A stretch of DNA of 64,000 nt from Macrolepiota albuminosa (taxonomy: Eukaryota; Basidiomycota; Agaricomycetes; Agaricales; Agaricaceae). The translations under genes were made by a program, and so were the position numbers. The stretch lies in assembly GCA_027475525.1 (NCBI GenBank), contig JAMWFC010000041.1, forward strand, positions 186,001 to 250,000, given 5' to 3'. Of the stretch, positions 1 to 11,159 are shown piece by piece; positions within the stretch are counted from its first letter, which is position 1, and the number at the start of each line of letters is the position of its first letter. The notes beneath the pieces were generated by a model, which saw only the letters and a program-made list of their open reading frames with translations, was not told the DNA's origin and ran no database searches.

Positions 1-893
1 GACTACTCTCTTAGAACAAGTTGACAAGAATGCTGAATGTCTGGTGACCTCAGCTTATGAAGGTTGGCTTCTAAATCCATGAGCGGATCAAGCATGGTTT
101 GTGTGGAGGTTACTCGCCTCGGCGGCGTTCCACGGAATTGGGACTTAGTGATGACCAAGAAAGCCGACCTGGGGCGTTGGATACAATGATCATGATAGTC
201 CTTTGTATCGAGTGACCGTGAAACGTTTTAAGCCGCTGGGCAGTCGAGTTTTTGATAGTCTCTTCTCCAAGAACAGTGATTTTCTTCTTATTTGTTCACA
301 TGTTCCACTGTAAGGGACTACATACACACGACGAGGAGGACACGTTTCCTGGAAAAGGAAATCCGTCACGATCGAAAACCGATCGATCTGTGATAACGAC
401 GCGTTATGTCCTTTGCCTCTTTTTTTTTCTCCCGTTTACCACCACGACTCAGTACTGTCACCGATTCATTCAGTCCGCAGCAACGGGACATTGTCGCAAG
501 GCATTCGAGACTCATCGACCACCCCGAAGGGTATCCGACAAATTTTACAGGGTCGTGTCAAATTGGCAATATCTCCAATCGGCAAGAGGAATCCGGGGGT
601 GAATACGCTCGCGACTCGACACGGCCAGACCGAGGGATAGAAGAGAGTGGGATAATGAACTAGGCCTTTTAAAGTATCTGCAGTACGCAGTAAGTCAATT
701 GTTGCTTGCAATGGCCATCGGGCACTCATTGTTATCGAGGCGCTTATTACTTTAAAGATTACGGTGTACACGTTCTCACATGATCGTCAACAAGTGGCAG
801 GGTAGACGGACCTGAATTCGGACTCTCTTTCTCCTTCTATCCAAATGAACGACCATTGATTGTTCATTTCTCTGCACTTGACTGTTATCGAAC
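1..893. other. Upstream region with no supported gene
   Basis: All six frames are short and broken. I see no conserved motif, splice-linked exons or repeat. The last few hundred bases must contain the promoter of the histone deacetylase gene that starts at 894, but no TATA-like element or other site stands out enough to call. Confidence 0.5.
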
Positions 894-2947
894 ATGTCCA
901 AGAGGAGGGTGGCTTATTATTATGATGGTGCGTCCTGCTGCTTGCAAGTCTTTGCTCGTTGACTTTGCAAACCGACCACAGCTGATACCGGCGCGTACAC
1001 TTATGGTCTCGGCCACCTCATGAAACCACACCGAGTTCGTGTTACACATGAGCTAGTTGACGCATATGACATGCTGGGGAAAATGCAGGTCTTGGTGCGT
1101 TGCGATCTCATGTTCAGAATGGTTCGATCGAAGCTCAACCTTCGATAGAGGCCCCGAAGGGCTTCACCAGAGGACATGTCCGCCTTCCATACCGATGAAT
1201 ACATACACTTCCTCCAGCGCGTGACGCCAGAGACCGTCGAGGAAATGACCGGTCACGGAACCAGATGTGTGTCCTGCTCCGTCATGCCATTCTCGTCACA
1301 GCTTTGTGACATTGATTTCTAGTCCTCGTTGGTGACGATAACCCAGCTTTTGAGGGTGTATTTGAATTCTGCTCTATCTCTGCTGGAGGCTCAATATGTA
1401 CGTAGCGACCAGGATCAGTGGTCGCATTTTTTGCTCACACGATGACAGGTGCTGCCGAGCGAATAGCTTCCGGGGCGGCAGACATTGCAATCAATTGGGC
1501 TGGAGGGCTCCACCATGCCAAAAAACGAGAGGCTTCTGGCTTTTGTTACATCAACGACATCGTCCTCGCAATCCTAGAGCTCCTGCGGACGCACCCACGT
1601 GTTCTGTACATCGATATAGATTGTCATCATGGCGATGGAGTCGAAGAAGCTTTTTATACCACAGATCGTGTGATGACGTGTAGTTTTCATAAGTTTGGCG
1701 AATACTTTCCTGGAACTGGAACACAGGAAGACAAGGGGAGAGGCAAGGGGAAGGGTTATTCCGTGAATATACCTTTGAAGGATGGCATAACGGACGAGGC
1801 TTTCATCAGTGTTTTTGACCCAGTATGTTCTATTTCCTTCATATCTTCGCTTATCAATGACCGGTCCGCCCTCCAAGATAATCGCGAAGATTCTGGAGGT
1901 CTACCGTCCGACTGCCGTCGTGCTACAGTGCGGCGCTGATTCTTTAGCGGGGGACAGGCTTGGATGTTTCAACATCACCATGGAAGGACATGCACATTGT
2001 GTGCAATTTCTACGGAAATACGATATACCCTTGATATTGCTGGGCGGAGGCGGATATACCGTGAAAAATGTTGTGCGTGCTTGGGCTTACGAGACAGCCT
2101 GTGCGTTGGGTATCGAGAATGACATCGACCCGAATCTACCGTGGAATCAATACTTCGAATGGTTCGGCCCCCGTTATCGACTAGAGGTCGTGGGCAATAA
2201 TATGGAAGACCTTAATGTGGTAGATGGAATACTTGATAGAGTCAGGTTTGTATCATATTTCAATCCTGATTACTCAAGAACTCAAAAAGACTTCCACACA
2301 GGACGGCTGCCTTGCAGCAATTACAACAATTACCTGGAGCACCTTCTGTCGGCATGCACGATGTTCCCAGACAGGGAATAGGTGAGCATTTAGGCTTCCG
2401 CCATGAACAGGTGGAGCATCAAGACAATTTAGATATTAAACTCGCTCGTAAGTCATCAGCCACTACCGTCACTCTTACCTAACCATTGAGTGTAATAGAA
2501 CACGCACGATACGTGTACGATTTGCAAGAATCGGATACTGACACGTCCGACGATGAAAAATCGTGGGACTCCGACTCGGACGCATCGCGTGCACAGAAAC
2601 GCATGAGTATTCTAACGGGGCAGTATGTCGACCCGACGCCTGTGTACGACTCAGCCCCGGCACCCGGCTATGACCAGCAGACGACTGTGTCCCACGTATA
2701 CCCTTACGGGTATGGCGGGTATAGCTATGGATTCGCAGAGATGGACATGCAAGGGGCTATGTACGCGCAGAATGCGAAGCGGCGATTCTTTCATAGTGGA
2801 TCACGCTGGGATGAGACGGTTGAGCATGTTATTGCCAAACGGTACGGCGTGTTGCCGTTACCGCGGTCTATTGACGTCGTCGGGCGTATGATGGAGAGAG
2901 ATGGGAGACAGATCGCCGATGATGATATGGATGAGGATGAATGGTGA
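894..2947 (+). CDS. Class I histone deacetylase (HDAC3/Hos2-like)
   Basis: Zinc-dependent deacetylase expected to remove acetyl groups from histone lysines in the nucleus within a chromatin complex. Eight exons (894-927, 982-1095, 1149-1266, 1323-1397, 1449-1822, 1878-2245, 2302-2447, 2499-2947) with GT-AG introns of 51-56 nt give about 558 residues. Seen in order: [24 protein letters not shown] (active-site His pair), [14 protein letters not shown] (zinc ligands), [31 protein letters not shown] (catalytic Tyr region), then an acidic Ser/Asp-rich C-terminal tail. DIAINWAGG and [10 protein letters not shown] resemble the HDAC3/Hos2 branch more than Rpd3, judged from memory. As printed, exon 2 has one A too many in the run at 1080-1084. 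Without it the exon reads LGKMQVL and joins exon 3 ([10 protein letters not shown]) in frame. All catalytic motifs lie downstream, so a sequencing slip is likelier than gene death. Confidence 0.93.
1080..1084 (+). other. Apparent +1 insertion in an A run of the HDAC exon 2
   Basis: Five A residues follow GGGG. Four A residues would keep the conserved LGKM-VL reading and place the donor GTGCGT (1096) in phase with the exon beginning at 1149. With five, the frame is lost in exon 2, and no alternative donor/acceptor pair I tried restores it while keeping the conserved residues. Confidence 0.6.
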
Positions 2948-3282
2948 CCACTCCTTGAAAGTCGGCTTGTTCTGAGGACTAGTGAGTTGTTCATGGCCAA
3001 ATTTTTACGCTGCCTGAGCATTTAGAGGCGCTTGTTGTACAACATATATTTGTATGTCTTGTCGGACAAATCGAACAATGACTACGCGTACGGACAGCGA
3101 AGTGTTTTGTCAATGTTCAAGAAGTGTACGAAGTTGTGAGCACAGGCAAGTTCGTTGTACAGTTCCGAGAATGTTTGCTGGAAACATAAATACAAACCCC
3201 CTCGGAGGGGATCTCATAAGAAATCATAAATAATTGCCTTTTTGTTGTCATCAAAAACTGCAATTCAATTAACCTCCGACTG
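2948..3282. other. Convergent intergenic region
   Basis: This lies between the HDAC stop and the minus-strand open frame at 3283. It should hold the 3' untranslated sequence of HDAC. No repeat or further coding signal is seen. Confidence 0.5.
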
Positions 3283-3837
3283 TTACGCACTCATAACGTT
3301 TGTACTCCGTTTAGGAAGGTCGTACGTGTCGACTTGTGTCGTGAAGTTCAGGCCATACTTTGGTTGGTTAATAATGGAAGACAGACAACAAGAAAACTCA
3401 TTGAGCCTTTGAGGCGACAATGGCTTACCTGTTGGGCATGGATAGATGTGTGAAGTTCCAGTGGAAAAATGTCGCTGAATCTCGCGACTGTTTAGATGTT
3501 GCGCGATAGCCATCAGGGCATGTAAGGTGGTGTCCCTATCAATGGCCGTTGTGTCGAGAGGAGGCGGGGAGTTGAAGTCAAGGAAAGCGGCCTTATCAAA
3601 GGTCGAAGGGAGTAGGTCGTAGAGTGAAAGCAGCGCCACGAGACGCAGTCGCAGAGTCTTCAAATCGCTGGAGTCTGTCCAAGTCATGGGACTGCGATGA
3701 AGGGGAAAGATATTCTGGTTTGCCTGTCTAGAAGAGCGCAAGATATAGCCATTCGAATCGAGATTCAATGTCAAATTGGGTGGCGAAGAACAATCTCCGG
3801 TGACGCCATGTTTAACCCTTGCTATCTGGAACCCCAT
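3283..3837 (-). CDS. Uncharacterised small protein gene, structure uncertain
   Basis: I do not recognise this gene. A 184-codon open frame reads toward the HDAC gene. The most coding-like part starts at a Met near 3687 (MTWTDSSDLKTLRLRLVALL) and runs to CPT, where a good donor (GTAAG, 3428-3424) suggests an intron. The rest of the open frame (PLSPQRLNEF and onward) may therefore be intron, with a short last exon beyond it. Another short minus frame at 4091-4276 also ends at a donor-like CAG/GTAAAT and could be an upstream exon, but I could not join the two convincingly. No domain or membrane segment is seen. Confidence 0.35.
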   Translation of the reverse strand: MGFQIARVKHGVTGDCSSPPNLTLNLDSNGYILRSSRQANQNIFPLHRSPMTWTDSSDLKTLRLRLVALLSLYDLLPSTFDKAAFLDFNSPPPLDTTAIDRDTTLHALMAIAQHLNSREIQRHFSTGTSHIYPCPTGKPLSPQRLNEFSCCLSSIINQPKYGLNFTTQVDTYDLPKRSTNVMSA

Positions 3838-5399
3838 TTTCCATGGAAAGATACACTAGCCATCATTTCGGAATTTCGTAACACAGATTGGGTTAACCAC
3901 CAAAGTCTCTCAAATCTAGCAGGCTTCGGCACCTCCCACGTGGGGTTGTGATATCTGCGCGTCTATCTATTGCAATCCGCCGCACGGGTATGAATGGAGA
4001 CGCAAAAGTCGCGATGGAGACATTCATCAGATTTTGACTCGATAAAGGGAACTTTTGTGCGATACGCAGATTATTTCAGGACACCTTACATCATTTTGAG
4101 ATATTTACCTGCTTCTCTCGAAAGATTTTGTGGATAAGGCATTGATGGCCCGGGCAGCAGTGGGAAAGCTGGACACCGAATATAGCATGAAACCGGAGCA
4201 AGTGAGGCGACCAAGACAAAGTTTCCGCGAAGGCTAAACCATCGTTCGGGTCAGGACAGTCAATCATGATATACAAGAGAAATTACAGTCATATATCGAA
4301 AAGTAGGAACAAAAAGATTCGTGAAACTTTCGAGTTATGCCCAGGTGCAGACCAGAAATCGTACGTACACGTCGAAGAGATCAGACAGCGACTACTGATG
4401 CATGCATGGGTGATTTACTGGATTTGTTTGGTCCATAGGGAAGCTTGAGAGACATTTCTCCTTATGTTCTCCCAATCAACAAAATCATCACCGTCCATAT
4501 GAACTCGTAATCAGCGAGGATGCTGATGAATATTTTGATCACGATAACGGAAGCGTCAAAATGACGGGTGAATGCTTTGAACACGGCGGATTTTTGGCCA
4601 CGAAAGTCAAGTAAGGAATCATTTGTTTTGCACATTTTCTATGTGGACTTAAGTCGATCTATCTGTTGCTGTGCTAATATTCCGAATGGAGTCATGTGGC
4701 ACAGCAACAGATCCCGGAACATCGCGTTCTCAGCCTGCCGTCCAATGATGCCGAACATTGCTGGGCGTGCCGACCCACAGTTTTACCCTTTGAAACGATG
4801 GGCGCTGTCAGTTAAGACAGCAGGTCTATTCAATTCAGAAGGGTCGCCGTCACCTGTGGATACAACCTGGGGTACAAAACGCCGCCATCCATCCGCCTTT
4901 GACGTTCTTACTGGCCTCAGTTTTTACCCTTCGAAATTGTAGGCACTGTCACTTCAGACAGGGCTGAGGTCTATTCAATTCAGAAGGGTCACCGTTATTG
5001 TGACATAACCTGGGTACAAAACGACGAGGGTCCGTCATAACAACCGCGTTCTTTCCGTCCCGGAGCATCTATAGAAATCTTTTTCGAGATCAAAGTCATG
5101 ATTAACGACACTGACCAGAACTTTTACGCCCAACCCCGACGTCAGGAATTGGTCGTGCTATCAACTCTGTCACATATTCTTATGCCAATTCCACCGAGAA
5201 TGCTAGGATCTTGGAGATTCACGGTCCACTATACGAGGATTGATTGTACTAAGGCTGAGAAACGGGTCCATTTTTGATTATTTTTGATTCACATGTAAGC
5301 GCACATGACTTGTGAGAAATACTTTCTCTTTTTGTAAATGCCAGTGGTTGGACGTGGCGGTCAGCTATTCCTTTCCTCTTTGAATTGTACGATGCAGAT
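3838..5399. other. Long stretch without a supported gene; contains a direct repeat
   Basis: Only short unlinked open frames occur here (for example 4091-4276 minus and 4568-4942 plus). The only structure I can support is the diverged direct repeat at 4782-5030. The last part must include the promoter of the NTPase gene starting at 5400. Confidence 0.45.
4782..5030 (+). repeat. Diverged direct repeat with conserved small hairpin
   Basis: Two copies of about 105-110 bp (about 4782-4885 and 4921-5030) share TTTTACCCTT, GGTCTATTCAATTCAGAAGG, the step GTCRCCGT and ACCTGGG-TACAAAACG. Each copy keeps a short inverted repeat: GCTGTC/GACAGC at 4804-4821, and CTGTC/GACAG at 4946-4961. The spacer between the copies is about 35 bp. 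It lies about 370 bp upstream of the NTPase gene. It is not a 77-bp unit and the copies have diverged, so it is a real duplication. Confidence 0.6.
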
Positions 5400-8300
5400 A
5401 TGGACGACATATTAAACAAGTCATCACCCCTTTGTGACCATGATGATGCTGCGCGACTCCTTTCTCGACTGTGTCCAGATTCCGTAAAGCAGAGGGTGGA
5501 AAATGAACTTGGCTCCCCAGAGTCATTTGCTTGTATATTGTACAGGAACTCGGAACTTTTCCGCCGCGTCGAGGATGCGCGAGCATCAAGAAACATGGAA
5601 GACTTTGAAAAAATCTGGAAGTCTTGCACAAGTACACCCCCTAGTCCCCTTCGATTGTTGATTTTCTTATTCCTTTTCAGACCATTTCGATCATGTCAAG
5701 TTTAGGAGACAAATATTTTTTCGCCCTGATAATGTCCCTGTTATTCTTGAAAAAATTTCTGCCAAGTTAGACGATTTAGTTAACGGAAAGGCCGAAAAAG
5801 TCCTTTGGACTTTTAATAGAAGTCATATAGATGATTCATCTGATATCAAGGAACTAGACCTGGATTCTTTCTCAAAAAATCGTGAACTACCTTCGATGCT
5901 TCTTCATGAGTTAGGAAGCTTTGAAAGTGACCCGGTACTTAGGAAACGAGTGCAGAGGCTTTTCCGCAAAGGCGAGAACACGTACGTTCTTGTTCCGTTC
6001 TCCCACATCTCTTGGACCTCATGACTTAATACAGGTTTTTAGTCAACGCGTCGGCGACCGGCAAAACCCGTTTGCTGTACGAAGGTCTTTGCAAGCACTG
6101 GGGACTTTATATGACCTGCCATGCGGATGAAGATGAAGCCCGTGCCCTCAATACAACTCTAGATCGACGCATTTATTTCGAAGAAGATTTTATGCGAGTT
6201 CTTCCACATAGATCGTCTCTGGCCTTTGGACCCATTTTGGCCAAAAACAGAGAGATTGCGGCCCGCCGATTTTCCGCCACACTACTAGCTCATCTTCTTA
6301 TTCTGAGAAACTTTTTGAAGGCTTCCGACGCTGTTAATGGAGTTGAGACAATACAAAGACGTCGATGGCTTCTGGCTCAGTTAGCATGCCAGATTTTAGA
6401 CTGGTCAGACCCTTTCCGAGAAATCTTGGTCGCGATTGATTGGGGATCCTTGGAATATATGAACGAGCAGTTGACAAAGGTCATCAAGGATATACAAATC
6501 CTCTTACCTGATTCAGTAAGGAGGGAGGGGTTTTTTGTTGTCATCGACGAGGCAAATGTGGCAATTAAAGGGAACTGGATTTCTCGAGACGGCGATTCAG
6601 GGTCGTATCCCGCTCTCAGGGAAGTCATACGTACATGGAGAGACTGTCTTGCATCTTTTGAAGGCGTTCCCATCACATTCGTGGTTGCAGGGATCCAAAT
6701 CCCTCAGAGTTACTTTCCTCCATCCTCAAAAGAATGGTCCTCTTGGAGATGGACATCAGACACAGGTGCTTTTGATGACCCAGACACTCAGAAAAAATAC
6801 ATTCTCTCATTCCTCCCGCCTTCTCTCGCGCAGACCCCAAGAGTGGAAGCTCTCTTTAGGCGTACTTGGGATTGGTGTAGGCCAAGGTAAGTTTCTCATA
6901 TTTAGTATGATAGTTGCTAATGACCTTGATTGCAGGCACAGACTGACTGCTAGTTTCGTAGCCATGCTGTTGATGGACGGAGCTGTTCACCCTCACGGTG
7001 TCCTCAATGAGTACATCAAAAAGCTCACGGGTTTTACCATGTTTGATGCCGAAACTAAGGATCATATCACTCATGAAGGGCAATGCGATGTAGAGGCTTT
7101 TTTTTCTAACATTGGAAGCCTTGTAGAAAGTGAGAAATACAATGAACTACATGCCAAGCAGAATCGTCACTGTTTTTCTTTTAGGTCGCCCTCCAGTCAA
7201 ATCGACAACGCATGAAGTCATCATGCACTATATCATAACTGGTCATCATCCACCATGCTTTGGGATTGGAAGAGTCGATCTCGTCAGTTCTGGCGTCGGT
7301 CAGTTCAAAGACAAGGATATGAGCCAGATATCATTAGACCAGCCGGGACCTCTCATTGCTGCTGCCATCTGGCTCTCTGACAGATCGCCGCCTCACGATT
7401 ACAAGCCACGATCTCTGACTTCGTTCACCGAATTTTGTTCCTATACCCAAGGCCACTGGGCCAATGGCGACACTTATGCACCTGCAAGCTATATTGCCTT
7501 GTACTTCGCACATGTCTTCACAACTACAACAAAAAATCGTCTCTTTTATGAAATTTTTACGATACCGACTGCTACTGCGTGGCTGGCTACAAGGCAAGAG
7601 TTCCCCACGCAGCTGGTCAAATTGCAGAAAGGCGAGGATGGTGTCATCCAAGAAATCATTGTTACATCGTCTTCCCTTCTACCAGACGCCCCTCCGCTCG
7701 GGTACGCGGCATCTTCTGCTGATGATGTACTCGCTTGGTTACGACACAAGCGTCCAGGAGTCTTTTGTGTTTGCCCTCCGGATTGCGAAGCTGACCTTAT
7801 TTTTGTTCTGAAGCATTGCGATGGGTATGTATGGGTCGTACTTCGTACCGCAGGTCGAGGTTCTTCAGATTCACTCAGCCCAGAATATGTGTATCCTGAA
7901 GGTCATTCTGAGGCTGGGGTATGTTCTGTCCTCTCCCGTTCTATGCCTCTGATTCTGAACCCTGTATGATTAGGGACCTCTTTGGAATGGGAAAGTTAAA
8001 ACATTCGGTACAGATGAGCTCTGGCCGGAATATGAGCACATCACCGTGGAAAACTTGTTTTCTAGGAGTCAAGTACGTCATCTTGCCGATATTTTCATTC
8101 AGGAATATCCAACGAGAGACGATCAGATGGATGGCGGACGTGTACGTCAGTTATCTGTCGAAATCTTAAATGCGTTCAAGGCCCTTCCCAATGGTCTTGC
8201 CCCTACCGGTCGGCTTTCACTGCTGCGCGTAGTCGCGACTTTTCCTTCAGAACCTGCTTTGCCTATACAGAAGACGAAAGGATCTCCTGTAGCCGTACTA

Positions 8301-8498
8301 AATACTGCGACTTTCAAAGCAGTGACGGAGGCTATTCCGCCACAAAATCTTATTCAAACACTGGTCTTGAGCATGCATAGCAAAAGGTCTTCCAAATATC
8401 CCGACGATGACTTTTCTCCCGTCAGGCCTTTTTCGATGATAGGAAAAACGAAAAGGAAACTGCGTGAACTTCAGATGAGGTTTTGGAGGATGACTTGA
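5400..8498 (+). CDS. P-loop NTPase with degenerate PD-(D/E)XK-like domain (Crinkler/RHS-like architecture)
   Basis: Predicted NTPase-effector protein of the fused NTPase-nuclease type described for Crinkler and RHS families. Six exons (5400-5631, 5681-5981, 6035-6886, 6936-7129, 7185-7918, 7974-8498) give 945 residues with no break. Seen: an acidic helical N-terminal region without a recognised domain; Walker A VNASATGKTRLLYEG near residue 180; Walker B GFFVVIDEAN; a helical middle part; and near the C-terminus CEADLIFVLKHCDGYVW, which aligns with the nuclease core of the paralogue at 11872-14493. There the paralogue has GPDL and VAVQIKF. Here the Asp is kept but the Gln and Lys positions read Arg and Ala, so the nuclease is probably inactive. 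Start chosen at MDDILNK; an in-frame Met lies five codons upstream. There is no signal peptide. The link to the named families is by architecture and memory only. Confidence 0.72.
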
Positions 8499-9539
8499 AA
8501 TATGCAGCCTCGTCCAACACCCCTCGTGTAAACGGTAAAATGTGAGCGAAGAGGGAAAATACCGGATCCAGATCTGTAAAGCCATGGTCTCATGTTCTAT
8601 ACTTTTCATACATGCTTCATGTAGTCATCTCTTCCTATCATATGTAGATTATTCTCGACTTTGTGCAATACAACACCTACTAAGACCCGCATATGGTTGC
8701 AGACTTGAAAAAAACACAAACCCTTTTTTACTGGGCATATCCTAGGTATGTGGATTTTAGGGTTACTGGTATCCAAGCCAAAAACAGCAAATAAAACAGG
8801 GGATTCAGTTTCATGTCCTCAGTTAGTCCTCTCACAAAGGTGGTGTGACAAAAGAGATGTTCATATAGACGGTCAATGTCAACTGAATATATTAGAAGCT
8901 CTGTTGACTTCAAAAAGTTTGTACTGTGCATAGAAATCTATACATTTTTCGATACAGGATTTAACCCACACATTGCCCATAAGTATCACTGTCAGACCCA
9001 GATTTTGCGAGATACAATGTGCACACTCACGCTGGAGCCAGTGATGTGTTTGTAGAACGTGGGGGTCTCTGGAGGCGTTGGGGTTTCTCATCAGCCTCTT
9101 CTTCACATCCCGCCTCAGCACCACCTTGAGCTCCTCCTCGATCCCTGCTTTGGCCACAGCAATCAACACACCGTCGTCCTATGTCCCGTCTTTTAGCCCC
9201 GAGACGGGCATCGCAGGCGCTGCGTACACAGTTAGTGTGACGGGCTGACATGCAAGCTTTCCCGCGCTCGCATTCACATTCGCAGCCCAGGTGTACGCGG
9301 CAAGGGCACAGCGACGGGCTTGCGCGGAAGAGTTGGGTGCAGCTGGCCCCTGCGTCGGGATAGAGATGATGGTAACGCCCGTGCGTGCGGCGCCGATAGT
9401 TCAATCATCGTGCTGTAGTAGGTCGTTATAGGAGAGAGAGGACATTGGTTAGCGCGTCTGAAACTTGTGAGGGGGAAAGGAACACCGGAAAGTACACACC
9501 CTCAGCCAACGTGGCGTGCGAGCGTGAGCTTGACTTTTT
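8499..9539. other. Region between the NTPase gene and the TAF4 relic
   Basis: Short open frames only. A minus-strand frame at 8879-9169 (KAGIEEELKVVLRRDVKKRL) and an overlapping one at 9027-9404 are GC-rich and Arg/Glu-rich like the decayed TAF4 next to them. They may be its broken 3' part, but I cannot align them with confidence. Confidence 0.4.
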
Positions 9540-10240
9540 CGCAGCGGGCTGGCGTAGTGGGTCGTGTGGGGCCGGTAGGGGCCCCGCTCTAGGTGTCAGA
9601 TGAATGCTCCGCAAGACGAAGCTCCACATGGGCGAGTTTCGGCGTAGAACGACGCCGGGCGGTCGAACTGGGTGTCGTTGCGGTGGTGTGAGGCGGTGAT
9701 CATGGCCGTCACGAGGTCCTGCAGTCGTGCACCCAGCGCAATGGCCATGTAGTTCGTCGCCTCGTCTGGGATTTTCGTGATTTCGTGTTGCGTGCCGATG
9801 GTGCGCATGGTGCTGCCGAGGGATGCGTGTCAAACGAGGGCGTCGCGGGTTATTTTCGTGAGCGGTCTTCGAATGATCGTTATGTATTATGTAGGTTGTT
9901 GTTCGTGGCTCCGTTGGAGTGTTTCTTCTGCCTGGTATAATTTTGTTGAAATAAGAAAGAGAAAGAGAAAGATGTATGACGAACCCGTAGATCGACGCCA
10001 GCGCTGCCTAAAGCATCGTTGAGCTCAGATATATCTCTCATATCTATACTGGAGCTCGCTGCGGCTGATGCAGGGGCTATTGGGCGCTGCACGGCCGGTG
10101 TTGTCGTGTTGGCTTGGGCAGTAGCAGCAGCTTGTGCCTGCTGCGCGGCTGCAGCGGCGTAGGCGCCATAGTTGTACGTCGCCTGAGGGTAATGGGTTGC
10201 ATACTGATAGTGCTGGTAAGGCGTGGACCTACTCAACAAT
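9540..10240 (-). pseudogene. TAF4: Decayed TAF4 (TFIID subunit 4) C-terminal region
   Basis: TAF4 is a histone-fold subunit of the general factor TFIID. On the minus strand, a Gln/Ala-rich linker (10239 downward) leads into DISELNDALGSAGVDLR. A good intron (VDLR then GTTCGT to CCAG) is followed by AEETLQRSHEQQ. Further on come EDRSRK, FDTHP, then MRTIGTQHEITKIPDEA, NYMAIALGARLQDLVTAMI, FDRPASFY and MWSFVLR, all in the order expected for fungal TAF4. These blocks lie in different frames: a stop follows QQPT, TAA follows EDRSRK, and single-base slips lie between FDTHP and LGSTMR and before MWSFVLR. Possible upstream exon material (VPTSAPTYTTPQ) lies at 10332-10544. Several independent breaks argue for a pseudogene. 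TAF4 is essential, so an intact copy must exist elsewhere. A very poor assembly here is the alternative. Confidence 0.75.
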
Positions 10241-10731
10241 AGTTTATGATGCGAAAATGACTGTTTTACGTCGCATGTGCAGTCTGTTGCTGCAAAGCGG
10301 GATCAATGGGTATTTCTATATAACAAGCCATTCAGTACGAGATTGAGAACAAGACAACGACCGTACGCGACGTCGTTGACCACTGCGGGGTTGTGTATGT
10401 CGGCGCCGACGTTGGAACGGGCGTTGACGATTCAGATTCGGCACGCCCGTATGTCTCGACGAAAAAGTTGACAATACCGATGGCTGCCATGGACAAGGAC
10501 GATACTAGGACTTTAGTAACAATGCAAAATGCAATGTTTGTCATTGAGAAAGAACGTGTGGTTGGTCGTGATTTCCGTCATCTTTTGATGTTAAATTTGG
10601 CGGCTAATGGCCACCACAAGGAGAATTCAAATGACAGGAAGTTGCATCATCCATTTTTTTTTGAAACATGTCATTGGTGTTCATTTAAAAAACAATTACA
10701 AGAGATACAAGAGAATGTCCTCACTCATCAG

Positions 10732-11157
10732 TTACGCAAGTTTCACTTTATTCAGTTTATCAAGCACGCGCCTCTGCACCAAAGCATCCTCCATGCGTCT
10801 CAGACCTCCAAATGGTGGCATCGACTCCGTGAGGGTTATGATGGGAGCGGTAGGCATCATGAAGAATTCATGCATTGCATCAAATACAACTTCATCCCCC
10901 TTGGCGAGCCTCTCGAGGATCTTGTTGCATGTTTCCTCATTGTCCGTAGCAGGATATGCAAATATGCCACCGATCATGCTATGATAACCTTTCCGGTGTG
11001 GACGTGGGTTAGGGTACCTGATGGATTCGACGAGAGAACGAAAGAGTCGGGAAGAGAGGTCGTAGGTGAAAGTCGAATTGAATGGAAAAATGGGAAGATG
11101 CGAAGTACTCGTAAAGTACTGCGCGTCGCGTCGTGACGAAGTTCGTGGACCAGTCAA
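10732..11157 (-). CDS. Unrecognised open frame, possibly a gene fragment
   Basis: A 141-codon frame contains GYHSMIGGIFAYPATDNEE and GDEVVFDAMHEFFMMP, which look like real protein but match no family I know. It sits just downstream, in minus direction, of the pyrimidine-rich, LTR-like tract at 11160-11790, so it could be the start of a degraded mobile-element ORF. No introns or partner exons were found. Confidence 0.3.
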   Translation of the reverse strand: MTGPRTSSRRDAQYFTSTSHLPIFPFNSTFTYDLSSRLFRSLVESIRYPNPRPHRKGYHSMIGGIFAYPATDNEETCNKILERLAKGDEVVFDAMHEFFMMPTAPIITLTESMPPFGGLRRMEDALVQRRVLDKLNKVKLA

Positions 11158-11159
11158 GG

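Noticed and set aside
252..663. Overlapping short plus frames near the window start
   Set aside because: Three phases are open over the same bases with no conserved features, so none is supported.
5400..8498. NLR/STAND-type immune receptor
   Set aside because: There is a P-loop, but no C-terminal repeats or NACHT/NB-ARC motifs are seen. The C-terminal part aligns instead with a PD-(D/E)XK-like core in the paralogue.
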